DNA of 24,610 nucleotides from an uncultured Eubacterium sp. (GCA_900548465.1 URKY01000037.1:1-24610), one strand, 5' to 3'. Positions 1-8,242 are shown, counted from the first letter of the stretch. The notes: generated from the letters alone by a model not told the origin. Numbers and translations are program-made.

Positions 1-807
1 GATTTAGTTATTGTAATTTCACAATCCGGTGAGACAGCAGATACAAAGGCTGCTTTACATCTTGCCCATGAAAAAGGTGCAAAGGTATTGGCAATTGTTA
101 ATGTTAAAGGATCATCAATTGCAAGAGAGGCAGATATGGTTCTTTACACTCATGCAGGTCCTGAAATATCAGTTGCATCAACAAAAGCCTTCTCAGTTCA
201 GATGGCAACAATGTATCTACTTGCATTTGAAATGGCTTATGCGAAAGGAACAATTGACAAAGAAGAGTGCATGAGACTTACAAAGGAATTATCAGACATT
301 CCTGACGTAATTGAAAAGACTATGGAATGTGCTGAGAGATGTCAATATATTGCAAGTAAGTTAATTACTGCAACAAGTCTTTTATATATTGGACGTGGAC
401 TAGATTATACACTTAGTATGGAAGGTTCATTAAAATTAAAGGAAATTTCATATATCCATTCTGAAAGCTATGCAGCAGGAGAATTAAAGCATGGAACAAT
501 TTCTCTTGTTACGGATGAAATGCCTGTTATAAGTGTTGCAACTCAAAGCAAGCTTCTTGAAAAAATGGTTAGTAACATACAGGAAGTTAAATCAAGAGGT
601 GCATTTACTATTACAGTTACAAAAGAAGGAACAGAATTTAGTGAAGGAATAATGGATGAAATCGTTGAGGTTCCTGCACTTGAAGATATTCTTATGCCAA
701 TGGTTACGGTAATTCCATTACAGTTAATTGCTTATTATACAACAGTACTTAAAGGATTAAATGTTGATAAGCCAAGAAACCTTGCAAAATCAGTAACAGT
801 AGAATAG
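1..807 (+). CDS. glmS: Glucosamine-6-phosphate synthase, C-terminal part (5' end outside window)
   Basis: GlmS converts fructose-6-phosphate and glutamine to glucosamine-6-phosphate, the entry step to UDP-GlcNAc and peptidoglycan, in the cytoplasm. The window opens inside the isomerase half: the frame is open from base 1, and its fifth residue onward reads VISQSGETADT, the sugar-phosphate loop of the first SIS domain. A second SIS domain follows, with SLKLKEISYIHSESYAAGE, and the protein ends PRNLAKSVTVE, the usual GlmS C-terminus. About 268 of roughly 610 residues are present. The N-terminal glutaminase domain with its catalytic Cys lies upstream, so any glmS ribozyme would also be outside the window. 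An in-frame ATG at 88 is internal and is not the start. Family assignment is essentially certain. Confidence 0.97.
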   Translation, partial: DLVIVISQSGETADTKAALHLAHEKGAKVLAIVNVKGSSIAREADMVLYTHAGPEISVASTKAFSVQMATMYLLAFEMAYAKGTIDKEECMRLTKELSDIPDVIEKTMECAERCQYIASKLITATSLLYIGRGLDYTLSMEGSLKLKEISYIHSESYAAGELKHGTISLVTDEMPVISVATQSKLLEKMVSNIQEVKSRGAFTITVTKEGTEFSEGIMDEIVEVPALEDILMPMVTVIPLQLIAYYTTVLKGLNVDKPRNLAKSVTVE

Positions 808-830
808 GCTTGCTTAGGAGGAATGATACA

Positions 831-1490
831 ATGTACACAATAAAGGATATGTATGATTTAAATGAAACTATTGCGGCAGAACTTTTTAAGGATAAGAAAT
901 ATCCATGGGAAGTTTTAGGGGAGATATCTGATTTTATTATGAAGTTAGGTCCATCACTTCCAAAGGATGAGTTTGACCATCCGGCAGAAGACATATGGAT
1001 TCATAAGTCAGTTACAATAGCAAAGACAGCAACACTTAATGGTCCCCTTATTATTGATGCAGACACGGAAGTAAGACCGGGAGCATTTATCAGAGGTAAG
1101 GCAATAGTTGGAAAGAAGTGTGTTGTAGGAAATTCTACAGAACTTAAAAATGTTGTTTTGTTCAATGTTGTTCAGGTTCCGCATTACAACTATGTTGGCG
1201 ACAGTATTCTTGGAACACATTCTCATATGGGAGCAGGTTCAATTACTTCTAACGTAAAATCTGATAAAACGCTAGTAATTGTAAAGGATGGTAATGAAGA
1301 AATTCCGACAGGACTTAAGAAATTTGGCGCGATGTTGGCGGATTGTGTAGAAGTCGGATGTAATTCGGTATTAAATCCGGGAACAGTCATAGGAAGAAAC
1401 TGCAATATATATCCGTTATCCAGTGTAAGAGGAGTAATTCCTCAGGGACATATTTTTAAGGACGCAAAGAATATTGTAGAAAAATATTAG
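831..1490 (+). CDS. Left-handed beta-helix (hexapeptide repeat) acyltransferase-like protein, GlmU C-terminal-like
   Basis: The protein has 219 residues. The first ~55 residues are helical and not recognised. From about residue 60 onward the sequence shows hexapeptide [LIV]-G-x-x-x-x type turns (for example VRPGAFIRG, VVGNSTELKN, VGCNSVLNPG, TVIGRNCNIYP) that build a left-handed beta helix. This resembles the acetyltransferase half of GlmU, and such proteins are often named UDP-N-acetylglucosamine pyrophosphorylase-related, but the nucleotidyltransferase domain (GxGTRM-type loop) is absent, so that name should not be taken as function. HSHMGAGSITSN resembles the active-site region of sugar acyltransferases. 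The start is the ATG at 831, behind AGGAGG at 816-821 with 9 bases between; a TTG at 810 would swallow that site. It follows glmS by 23 bases, so the two are likely co-transcribed and may both act on amino sugars (inference). The exact substrate is unknown. Confidence 0.85.
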   Translation: MYTIKDMYDLNETIAAELFKDKKYPWEVLGEISDFIMKLGPSLPKDEFDHPAEDIWIHKSVTIAKTATLNGPLIIDADTEVRPGAFIRGKAIVGKKCVVGNSTELKNVVLFNVVQVPHYNYVGDSILGTHSHMGAGSITSNVKSDKTLVIVKDGNEEIPTGLKKFGAMLADCVEVGCNSVLNPGTVIGRNCNIYPLSSVRGVIPQGHIFKDAKNIVEKY

Positions 1491-1525
1491 TGCAAAAATT
1501 AGCATAATTTGGTGCACAAAAAATG

Positions 1526-1554
1526 TTGCAAGAAATATGGTATTAGCATATAAT
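1526..1554 (+). promoter_or_regulatory. Sigma-A promoter of the 6S-like RNA
   Basis: TTGCAA (1526-1531), a 17-base spacer, and a perfect TATAAT (1549-1554). The predicted start is near 1561, exactly where the long RNA fold begins. Confidence 0.75.
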
Positions 1555-1560
1555 AAAGGT

Positions 1561-1735
1561 ACCTGAAGTGTTGATTTTCCTGTTAATTTTGAACCTACAG
1601 TTTGATTAAAGGGATTCCTATATCTCTAAAGGGATGTCAAGCCTCTATAAGGTGGAAGGCAGTAACTTTAGATGCGGTTGCCCACCTGGCTTTTGCTAGG
1701 ACTCAAAACACAGGACAACATTTCGGGCTACATAA
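1561..1735 (+). ncRNA. ssrS: Structured RNA, probably 6S RNA
   Basis: Directly after a strong promoter lies a long interrupted hairpin. The closing stem pairs 1562-1573 with 1716-1727 (12 pairs, two G-U). It continues inward as 1579-1583 with 1710-1714, 1587-1592 with 1703-1708, and 1594-1597 with 1697-1700. A large 5'-side bubble (about 1601-1637) follows, then an apical stem in which AGCC (1640-1643) pairs with GGCT (1688-1691) and AGGTGG (1650-1655) pairs with CCACCT (1682-1687). A rod with a central bubble, about 175 nt, under its own sigma-A promoter and followed by a terminator, is the 6S RNA architecture; 6S RNA mimics an open promoter and binds sigma-A RNA polymerase. No protein frame here has a ribosome site. 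It lacks the helix 8 signature of SRP RNA. The name rests on shape, not on a covariance-model hit. Confidence 0.62.
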
Positions 1736-1744
1736 GATTATAAT

Positions 1745-1784
1745 AAGAAACGTAGTATATTATTATATACTGCGTTTCTTTTAT
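1745..1784 (+). terminator. Intrinsic terminator after the 6S-like RNA
   Basis: A 16-bp stem (1745-1760 with 1765-1780, one G-U pair), loop TATT, then TTATAC. The stem is long and A/T-rich and its U-tract is short. Confidence 0.8.
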
Positions 1785-1820
1785 ACAAGGAAATAGAACA
1801 TGAAAAACTTAGGAGCATAT

Positions 1821-3161
1821 ATGAAAAAAATATTTATTTTTATACTGAGTGTTTTTGTTATAACGTCTTTTGTATTAAATATTGAATGCCAGGATGTTTT
1901 GGTAAAAATAAGAAGAATTGATACTAAAAAGGCGTCAACAGTAAGTAAGAAATCTGTAATAGAAAAAAAGAACAATATTAAAGAAAATAATGTAAGAATT
2001 GTTTTAAAAGACAATAGTGGTTCTTCCATATATCATAATAAGATTTGCATTCAGGGGAAAAAACTTAATATATATTATGGAAAAAAATTCTGCAATAAAG
2101 GTGAGAAAAAGAAAATTACAATATCATTAAATAGCAGTTTGTTTGATAAAAACAATATTGTAAAGGTTGAAGCAGCTAATGACTTGAAATGGCTGGGACA
2201 TAATGAAGAAAACGGTTCCCCCAAATATAAGGGAATGTTCTATATTTACAAGGAAAATAATGGTCTTGTAATAGTAAATGATGTTTCAATGAAAGACTAC
2301 ATAGCAGCTGTGATTTCCAGTGAAATAGGCGTAAATGCTCCGATAGAGGCTCTAAAAACTCAGGCTGTATGTGCAAGAACATATATACTAAATTCGAACC
2401 CAAAGGAGTATAGGAAATACAATGCAACAGCTGATGACAGTACGGATTTTCAGGTTTATAACAGACAAAAGCCTAATGATAATTGTATTAAAGCAGCAAA
2501 AGAGACAACAGGACTTGTAATGTTTTATAAAAACAAATTAATTAATGCCTATTATTTTTCTACCTCATGTGGCTATACAACTGATTACAGAATATGGGGA
2601 AAAGATAAAAAATATTATTTGAAATCATGTGACCTGACAGACAAAAATAAAATTAATGTAAAGAGTGATTTTGATAAATTTATTAAAACAAATGTCAATG
2701 GAATTGAAAAAAACGATCCTTATTACAGATGGAATGTAGAAGTTACAAAAGAACAGTTAAAAAACAGCGTATACAGGGCAACAGGGGCTTCAGCAGGGGA
2801 AATAAAAAGAATAGAAATAAATTCAAGAGGAAGTGGTGGAATTGCATCACAAATTACCATATATGGAACAAAAAAGCAGATTATAATAAAAAAACAAAAT
2901 GACATAAGAAAGGCTTTGTGCTCACCTTATGCAGAAATTAAATTAAATGATAAAACAGTGAGAAAAGGAAGTATGATGCTACCAAGTGCATTCATATATA
3001 TTGAAGAATATAATGGTAAATTTAAAATTTATGGTGGAGGCTTTGGGCACGGAAGCGGAATGAGCCAGAATGCAGCCATAGAAATGGCAAAACAGGGCAA
3101 AGGCTATAAGGAAATACTTAAAACATTTTACTCTAATGTTGAAATTAAAGAAAATATTTAG
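1821..3161 (+). CDS. spoIID: SpoIID/LytB-family spore wall lytic transglycosylase
   Basis: SpoIID is a membrane-anchored enzyme that cleaves peptidoglycan glycan strands during engulfment in sporulation. The chosen start at 1821 has AGGAG at 1811-1815; an in-frame ATG at 1800 would add seven residues. Residues 1-22 form a signal/anchor (MKKIFIFILSVFVITSFVL). A lysine/asparagine-rich linker follows. The SpoIID domain starts near residue 150: AAVISSEIG carries the likely catalytic Glu168, followed by ALKTQAVCARTYIL. FSTSCGYTTD contains a Cys in the region that binds zinc in clostridial SpoIID. GGGFGHGSGMSQNAA near the C-terminus is the family's hallmark end motif. At 446 residues it is longer than the B. 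subtilis protein (about 340), mostly through the linker. It converges on the yihY-type gene with only two bases between the stop codons. A SpoIID paralogue in vegetative wall turnover is the alternative. Confidence 0.92.
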   Translation: MKKIFIFILSVFVITSFVLNIECQDVLVKIRRIDTKKASTVSKKSVIEKKNNIKENNVRIVLKDNSGSSIYHNKICIQGKKLNIYYGKKFCNKGEKKKITISLNSSLFDKNNIVKVEAANDLKWLGHNEENGSPKYKGMFYIYKENNGLVIVNDVSMKDYIAAVISSEIGVNAPIEALKTQAVCARTYILNSNPKEYRKYNATADDSTDFQVYNRQKPNDNCIKAAKETTGLVMFYKNKLINAYYFSTSCGYTTDYRIWGKDKKYYLKSCDLTDKNKINVKSDFDKFIKTNVNGIEKNDPYYRWNVEVTKEQLKNSVYRATGASAGEIKRIEINSRGSGGIASQITIYGTKKQIIIKKQNDIRKALCSPYAEIKLNDKTVRKGSMMLPSAFIYIEEYNGKFKIYGGGFGHGSGMSQNAAIEMAKQGKGYKEILKTFYSNVEIKENI

Positions 3162-3163
3162 GT

Positions 3164-4009
3164 TTAATCGCCCATAAACATAGCCTCTGTTTCAGGATGG
3201 AGTTTTTTATTTATTTCAGCTCCAATAAACAAAATATATATACAGAAATAGAACCAAAGCATCATAATTATAAATGCAGTAAGGCTTCCATACATATATG
3301 ACATATTAGAAAAATTGTCTATATAAACAGAAAACACATAGGAGAAAATCATCCATCCTAACGCACTAAAAAGAGCACCGGGAATGCATTTTTTGAAAGT
3401 CGTAAGCTTTCGGTTTGCTACCCTGTACAGGACAAGGAAGAAAAGCGAAAGTATAACAAAAGATAAAAGGTATCTGGATATAAGAGTAAATATAGTAATA
3501 TTTTTTAAAGCAGGTAATTTTGAAATAAGAAAATCAACTATCTTATTACCAAATACAAGTAATACCATTGTAATTATAATGGCTAATAAAAATAATACAG
3601 TATAAATCATAGAGATAAATCTTGAAATAAAATAGTTGCGGTTCCTGTGAATTTTATTGATTTCATATAATCCAAACATTACAGAAAGGACTCCCTTAGA
3701 GGAAGACCATATGGCAACTATGGCAACGATAGATATAATGGTTCCTGACACATGAGTATATAATTCCTGTATAATCTGTAGGAGAAGTGGTCTGATAACG
3801 TCAGGAACATATGTGTTAATTCCATTAGTGATGATTTTGGGATCAATGCTTGTCATACCTAATACGTTCAAAAACAGTAATAAAAAAGGGAAAATAGATA
3901 AAATAATAAAGAAAGAGGCCTGAGCTGTGTATATACCAACTCTGTCTTTAGTCATAATAGCACAAAAGTCATATATTTTTAATATCGGTTTTATTATTCG
4001 CTGTTTCAT
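3164..4009 (-). CDS. YihY/BrkB-family integral membrane protein
   Basis: The protein has 281 residues and about six predicted membrane segments. Near the N-terminus GIYTAQASFFIILSIFPFLL matches the conserved (A)xxxxYxxxxSLFPLLL region of the Virul_fac_BrkB family (formerly called ribonuclease BN, a name now known to be wrong). Later segments include SMIYTVLFLLAIIITMVLLV and a final AFIIMMLWFYFCIYILFIGA, with a short charged tail. The family's molecular role is not firmly known; transport or envelope functions have been proposed. The start has GGAG at 4017-4020 on this strand, seven bases upstream. It has its own promoter, divergent from that of the pheS T-box, and its 3' end nearly touches spoIID on the other strand with no clear terminator between. 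Confidence 0.9.
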   Translation of the reverse strand: MKQRIIKPILKIYDFCAIMTKDRVGIYTAQASFFIILSIFPFLLLFLNVLGMTSIDPKIITNGINTYVPDVIRPLLLQIIQELYTHVSGTIISIVAIVAIWSSSKGVLSVMFGLYEINKIHRNRNYFISRFISMIYTVLFLLAIIITMVLLVFGNKIVDFLISKLPALKNITIFTLISRYLLSFVILSLFFLVLYRVANRKLTTFKKCIPGALFSALGWMIFSYVFSVYIDNFSNMSYMYGSLTAFIIMMLWFYFCIYILFIGAEINKKLHPETEAMFMGD

Positions 4010-4070
4010 CTGTTTTCTCCGTTTGGCTATATTGTATATTATGTAGAATTAATACAGAATATATGACGTG

Positions 4071-4099
4071 ATTATAACATTTTTTTTTATAACAGACAA
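4071..4099 (-). promoter_or_regulatory. Probable sigma-A promoter of the YihY-family gene
   Basis: On the minus strand TTGTCT (4099-4094), a 17-base spacer and TATAAT (4076-4071) stand about 62 bases upstream of the start codon. Confidence 0.6.
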
Positions 4100-4128
4100 T
4101 GAGAACATGGTAGTTGTAAATACGTGTG

Positions 4129-4157
4129 TTGACACTAAAAAATAAGTATGTTAGAAT
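4129..4157 (+). promoter_or_regulatory. Sigma-A promoter of the pheST T-box transcript
   Basis: TTGACA (4129-4134), 17-base spacer, TAGAAT (4152-4157). Predicted transcript start is near 4164, just before T-box stem I. A second TTGACA at 4165 has no matching -10. Confidence 0.75.
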
Positions 4158-4163
4158 AATTTC

Positions 4164-4416
4164 GTTGACAAAAGCAATGAATGTGTACAGTAGATAATTA
4201 GTATTCCAGTAGAGAGAAAAATCCATCGGCTGAAAGATTTTTCAGGTAACGTTAATTATTGAAATTCCCACAGGAGCTTCACTTGTGAAATAGCAGTAGC
4301 TGGTGACGTAAGATGCGCGTTAAGCAGATTGAGAGTTCACATATTTGTGAGAATAAGGGTGGTACCGCGAAAAAAGATATTTCGTCCCTGCACTATACAA
4401 GTGCAGGGGCTTTTTT
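4164..4416 (+). promoter_or_regulatory. T-box leader, phenylalanine-specific (specifier UUC)
   Basis: T-box RNAs bind a tRNA and let transcription continue when it is uncharged. The conserved T-box sequence AAGGGTGGTACCGCG is at 4355-4369 and CGTCCC follows at 4383-4388, as in the antiterminator/terminator switch. Stem I is visible: ATAATTA (4194-4200) pairs with TAATTAT (4253-4259); AAAAATC and GATTTTT close the distal arm. The specifier loop lies just below, with the loop-E halves AGTA (4189-4192) and GAA (4261-4263). The next-but-one triplet is TTC at 4265-4267, a phenylalanine codon. This fits the downstream genes pheS and pheT. Expected effect: low Phe-tRNA charging raises pheST expression. 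Confidence 0.95.
4384..4416 (+). terminator. T-box terminator hairpin
   Basis: CCCTGCACT (4386-4394) pairs with AGTGCAGGG (4400-4408) around a 5-base loop, extended by two outer pairs, followed by TTTTTT (4411-4416). It is the regulated terminator of the T-box. Confidence 0.93.
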
Positions 4417-4440
4417 AATTTATATGAAAGGAAAAGTACA

Positions 4441-5460
4441 ATGAAAGAGAGATTGCAGGCAATTAGAGAAGAAGCAATTGCGAAAATTAAAAATGCTGAA
4501 GATATGGGCGTTCTTAATGACGTAAGAGTAGAAATCCTCGGCAAAAAAGGTCAGCTTACAGAGGTGCTTAAAGGAATGAAAAATGTGGCACCGGAAGACA
4601 GACCGAAAGTTGGACAGTTAGTAAATGACACAAGAAAAGCCATTGAAGAGAAAATGGAAGAAGTAAAGAAAGAACTTGAGGCTAAAGCAAGAGAAGCCAA
4701 GTTAAAGGCAGAAGTTATTGATGTTACACTTCCGGCAAAGAAAAATAAGGTAGGACATAAGCATCCTAATACATTAGCCCTTGAGGAATTAGAGCGTATT
4801 TTTGTCGGCATGGGGTATGAGGTTGTTGAAGGTCCTGAGGTAGAATTTGACTACTATAACTTTGAGGCTTTAAATATTCCGGCAAATCATCCGGCAAAGG
4901 ACGAACAGGATACATTTTACATTAACAAGAATATTGTCCTTAGAACTCAGACATCTTCAGTACAGGCAAGAGTTATGGAGAAGAGCAAGCCACCTATTAG
5001 AATTGTGTCTCCGGGAAGAGTATTCAGATCAGATCAGGTTGATGCAACACATTCACCATCTTTCCATCAGATTGAAGGTCTTGTAATTGATAAAAACATT
5101 ACTATGGCTGATTTAAAGGGAACTTTGGAACAGTTTGCAAAAGAATTATTTGGTGAAGATACAAAGATTAAATTCAGACCACATCATTTCCCATTTACAG
5201 AGCCTAGTGCAGAAGTTGACGTTACATGCTTTAAGTGTGGCGGCAAAGGTTGTAGATTCTGTAAAGGAGAAGGCTGGATTGAAATCCTTGGATGTGGTAT
5301 GGTTCATCCACACGTACTTGAAATGGGTGGAATTGATCCAAATGAATATCAGGGATTTGCATTTGGTGTAGGTCTTGAAAGAATTGCACTTTTAAAATAT
5401 GAAATAGATGATATGAGACTGTTGTATGAGAACGATGACCGTTTCTTAAATCAATTCTAA
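4441..5460 (+). CDS. pheS: Phenylalanyl-tRNA synthetase alpha subunit
   Basis: PheS is the catalytic subunit of the (alpha-beta)2 enzyme that charges tRNA-Phe. The 339-residue length is normal. Residues 1-90 form the N-terminal coiled coil that grips tRNA (rich in E/K/A). The class II aminoacylation core follows: [15 protein letters not shown], motif 2 [20 protein letters not shown] (about 195-215) and motif 3 [15 protein letters not shown] (about 305-319). Between them is a Cys-rich insert, [17 protein letters not shown] (about 263-279), in a CxxC...CxxC arrangement seen in many bacterial PheS proteins. The start at 4441 has AAAGGA at 4427-4432. It is followed by pheT after 18 bases, and both are controlled by the upstream T-box. 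Confidence 0.98.
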   Translation: MKERLQAIREEAIAKIKNAEDMGVLNDVRVEILGKKGQLTEVLKGMKNVAPEDRPKVGQLVNDTRKAIEEKMEEVKKELEAKAREAKLKAEVIDVTLPAKKNKVGHKHPNTLALEELERIFVGMGYEVVEGPEVEFDYYNFEALNIPANHPAKDEQDTFYINKNIVLRTQTSSVQARVMEKSKPPIRIVSPGRVFRSDQVDATHSPSFHQIEGLVIDKNITMADLKGTLEQFAKELFGEDTKIKFRPHHFPFTEPSAEVDVTCFKCGGKGCRFCKGEGWIEILGCGMVHPHVLEMGGIDPNEYQGFAFGVGLERIALLKYEIDDMRLLYENDDRFLNQF

Positions 5461-5478
5461 TTAGGAAGGAGAATAGAA

Positions 5479-7896
5479 ATGAATACACCATTATCGTGGA
5501 TAAAAGCATATGTACCTGAACTTGAATGCACTGATCAGGAATATATGGATGCAATGACGTTATCGGGAACAAAGTGTGAAGGATTTGAAAGACTTGATGC
5601 TGACCTTGACAAAATCGTTGTTGGACAGATAGAAAAAATAGAAAAACACCCTGACGCTGATAAGTTAGTAGTTTGTCAGGTTAACATAGGAACTGAAACA
5701 ATACAGATTGTAACAGGAGCTTCTAATGTAGAAGAAGGACAGAAGGTGCCCGTTGTATTGGATGGCGGAAGAGTAGCAGGAGGACATGATGGCTCTAAAA
5801 CACCGGGTGGAATTAAAATTAAAAAAGGTAAACTCAGAGGAGTACCTTCTAACGGTATGATGTGCTCTATAGAAGAACTTGGCTCAACAAGAGATTTTTA
5901 TCCGGAAGCACCGGAAAACGGAATTTATATTTTTGACGACAGTGTTGAAGTCGGAGCTGATGCTGTTGAAGTATTAGGACTTCATGACACGGTTTTTGAA
6001 TATGAAATCACATCAAACAGAGTAGACTGTTACAGTGTTCTTGGAATTGCAAGAGAAGTTGCAGCAACATTTAGAAAGCCTTTTGTTCAGCCGGAAGTTA
6101 AGGCGGTTGGAACTACAGGAGATGTAAATGACTACATTTCAGTAGAAGTAAAAGATGCAGACTTATGTCCAAGATATTGTGCAAAGGTTGTAAAGAATGT
6201 AAAAATTGCTCCATCACCTGAATGGATGCAGAGAAGACTTAGCGCATGTGGAATAAGACCAATAAATAACCTTGTAGATATTACTAACTATGTAATGGAA
6301 GAATTCGGTCAACCAATGCATGCATATGACCTTGATACTATTGCAGACAATAAGATTGTTGTAAGACGTGCAAAAGATGGAGAGAAGTTCGTAACATTAG
6401 ACGGACAGGAACGAGATTTAGATAGCGGAATGCTTATGATTTGTGATGGAGAGAAGCCTGTTGGACTTGCAGGAATTATGGGGGGTGAAAACTCCATGAT
6501 TACTGATGATGTTCATGATATGCTGTTTGAAGCAGCATGCTTTGATGGAACAAACATCCGTCTTTCATCAAAAAGAGTAGGTCTTAGAACAGATGCTTCA
6601 GGAAAATTTGAAAAAGGGCTTGATCCTAATAATGCTGAGGCAGCAATTAACAGAGCATGTCAGTTAATTGAAGAATTAGGAGCAGGTGAAGTTGTAGAAG
6701 GAATGGTTGACGTATATCCAACTAAAAAGGAAGAGAGAACTATTAAGTTTGATCCTGAATACGTTAACAACCTTATTGGATTTAATCTTACAGAGGAAGA
6801 GATGGTTAATTACTTCCCTGCCTTAGAACTTAAATATGATCCTGCAACAAAGATTATTACTATTCCTACTTTTAGACAGGATTTAATTGGAATGTGTGAT
6901 ATTGCAGAAGAAATCGCAAGATTCTATGGGTACGATAAGATACCTACAGCACTTCCTAGTGGTGAGGCAACTTCCGGAAAATTATCATATAAATTAAGAA
7001 TTGACGAAATTGCAAGAAGTGTGGCACTTTACTGTGGATTTTCACAGGGCATGACATATTCTTTTGAAAGTCCTAAAGTATTTGATAAGTTATTGCTTCC
7101 TAAGGATAGCGAACTTAGAAAGACAGTTACTATTTCAAACCCATTAGGAGAAGATTTCAGCGTAATGAGAACTACATCTCTTAACGGAATGCTTACAAGC
7201 CTTGCAACAAATTATAACAGAAGAAATAAGGATGTAAGATTATTTGAAATGGGTAATATTTACCTTCCAAAGTCACTTCCTGTAACGGATCTTCCTGATG
7301 AAAGAATGCAGTTTACACTTGGATTCTACGGAGATGGAGATTTCTTTACAATGAAGGGAGTTGTGGAAGAATTCTTAGGACAGGTTGGAATTAACAAAAA
7401 CATTACGTATGATCCAAAGGCAGGTAAAACATTTTTACATCCGGGCAGACAGGCAAATGTTATTTATGATGATAAAGTTATCGGATATTTAGGAGAGGTT
7501 CATCCGTTAGTATGTGAAAACTATGCAATGAAAACAAGAGCATACGTTGCTGTTATTGATATGCCATATATTTACGAAATGGCTAACTTTGACAAGAAAT
7601 ATGAAGGAATTGCAAAATTCCCTGCTGTATCACGTGATATTTCAATGGTAGTTCCAAAAGAAATCATGGTTGGACAGATTGAAGATGTTATTAAACAGCG
7701 TGGTGGTAACATACTTGAAGATTATAACCTCTTTGATATTTATGAAGGAGACCAGATTGAAAAAGGATTTAAGTCTGTTGCTTATAACATTGTATTTAGA
7801 GCAAAAGACAGAACTCTTGAAGAAAGTGACGTTTCAGGGGCAATGAAGAAAATTCTCAATGGTCTTGAAGAACTTGGAATCCAGTTACGAGGTTAA
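5479..7896 (+). CDS. pheT: Phenylalanyl-tRNA synthetase beta subunit
   Basis: PheT is the large structural, editing and tRNA-binding subunit of PheRS; 805 residues is the normal length. Domain order from the sequence: an EMAP-type tRNA-binding domain at about 40-155 (GQIEKIEKHPDADKL, IVTGASNV); a B3/4 editing domain at about 210-385 (GLAGIMGG); a B5 domain at about 405-475; a catalytic-like core with RLFEMGNIY; and a C-terminal FDX-ACB anticodon-binding domain from about 712 (FPAVSRDISMVV). The start ATG at 5479 lies behind GGAAGGAG. It is the last gene of the T-box operon. Its stop codon is immediately followed by the large inverted repeat at 7897, so read-through transcripts would end in that hairpin. 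Confidence 0.98.
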   Translation: MNTPLSWIKAYVPELECTDQEYMDAMTLSGTKCEGFERLDADLDKIVVGQIEKIEKHPDADKLVVCQVNIGTETIQIVTGASNVEEGQKVPVVLDGGRVAGGHDGSKTPGGIKIKKGKLRGVPSNGMMCSIEELGSTRDFYPEAPENGIYIFDDSVEVGADAVEVLGLHDTVFEYEITSNRVDCYSVLGIAREVAATFRKPFVQPEVKAVGTTGDVNDYISVEVKDADLCPRYCAKVVKNVKIAPSPEWMQRRLSACGIRPINNLVDITNYVMEEFGQPMHAYDLDTIADNKIVVRRAKDGEKFVTLDGQERDLDSGMLMICDGEKPVGLAGIMGGENSMITDDVHDMLFEAACFDGTNIRLSSKRVGLRTDASGKFEKGLDPNNAEAAINRACQLIEELGAGEVVEGMVDVYPTKKEERTIKFDPEYVNNLIGFNLTEEEMVNYFPALELKYDPATKIITIPTFRQDLIGMCDIAEEIARFYGYDKIPTALPSGEATSGKLSYKLRIDEIARSVALYCGFSQGMTYSFESPKVFDKLLLPKDSELRKTVTISNPLGEDFSVMRTTSLNGMLTSLATNYNRRNKDVRLFEMGNIYLPKSLPVTDLPDERMQFTLGFYGDGDFFTMKGVVEEFLGQVGINKNITYDPKAGKTFLHPGRQANVIYDDKVIGYLGEVHPLVCENYAMKTRAYVAVIDMPYIYEMANFDKKYEGIAKFPAVSRDISMVVPKEIMVGQIEDVIKQRGGNILEDYNLFDIYEGDQIEKGFKSVAYNIVFRAKDRTLEESDVSGAMKKILNGLEELGIQLRG

Positions 7897-8242
7897 AATC
7901 TCACAATCTGAGAATATTCATCAAGGATATAAGGGCTTGTGATAAAGGGAAAGATTATATACTGCCCTCAGATATCCGGTTCATAACTTAGACATTTATT
8001 AATAGAAAAAGAAGATAATAATTAAAAGAAACGATGTAATTCACCGGGAAAACTTTATGTTTTCCCGGTTCAGTACATCTAAAAAAATGATTCCGTAATC
8101 AATTTTTTTTCTTTTATTATTAACTTCTTTTTCTATTGCAAATGTTACTAAGTTCTTCAATAATATCCGAGGGCAGTATATAATCTTTCCCTTTTACAAA
8201 ATTCCTTTATATTACCGATGAATATTTCTATGTTGTGAGATT
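7897..8242. repeat. Large nested inverted repeat (346 bases) downstream of pheT
   Basis: The whole stretch folds on itself in ordered, nested arms: 7897-7906 with 8233-8242 (10 bp); 7913-7922 with 8217-8226 (10 bp); 7927-7932 with 8207-8212; 7944-7969 with 8169-8194 (26 bp, perfect); 7971-7975 with 8163-8167; 8001-8014 with 8124-8137 (14 bp); 8016-8022 with 8116-8122; 8024-8031 with 8108-8115. Inside are two small hairpins: ACCGGGAAAAC/GTTTTCCCGGT (8043-8069), closed by GATGTA/TACATC, and TGATT/AATCA (8088-8101) followed by eight T (8103-8110), which could terminate transcription. No protein frame with a ribosome site is present. It could be a palindromic MITE-like element or a structured RNA; which is not decidable here. 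Confidence 0.85.

Noticed and set aside
88..807. glmS starting at the ATG at 88
   Set aside because: The frame is open to base 1 and the missing residues are the conserved SIS loop, so 88 is internal; the gene is simply cut by the window edge.
1561..1735. SRP RNA (4.5S/scRNA) as the identity of this RNA
   Set aside because: The conserved GGAAG-AGCA helix 8 loop is absent; the local GGAAGGCAGTAA only resembles it by chance and is not in a matching hairpin.
1602..1796. A 64-residue open frame over the 6S-like RNA
   Set aside because: It has no ribosome site, no protein-like composition, and lies inside the paired RNA structure and its terminator.
7897..8242. CRISPR array, riboswitch of a known class, or retron RNA
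   Set aside because: There are no direct repeats with spacers, no reverse transcriptase or downstream gene in register, and no motif of a known riboswitch that I can recognise.
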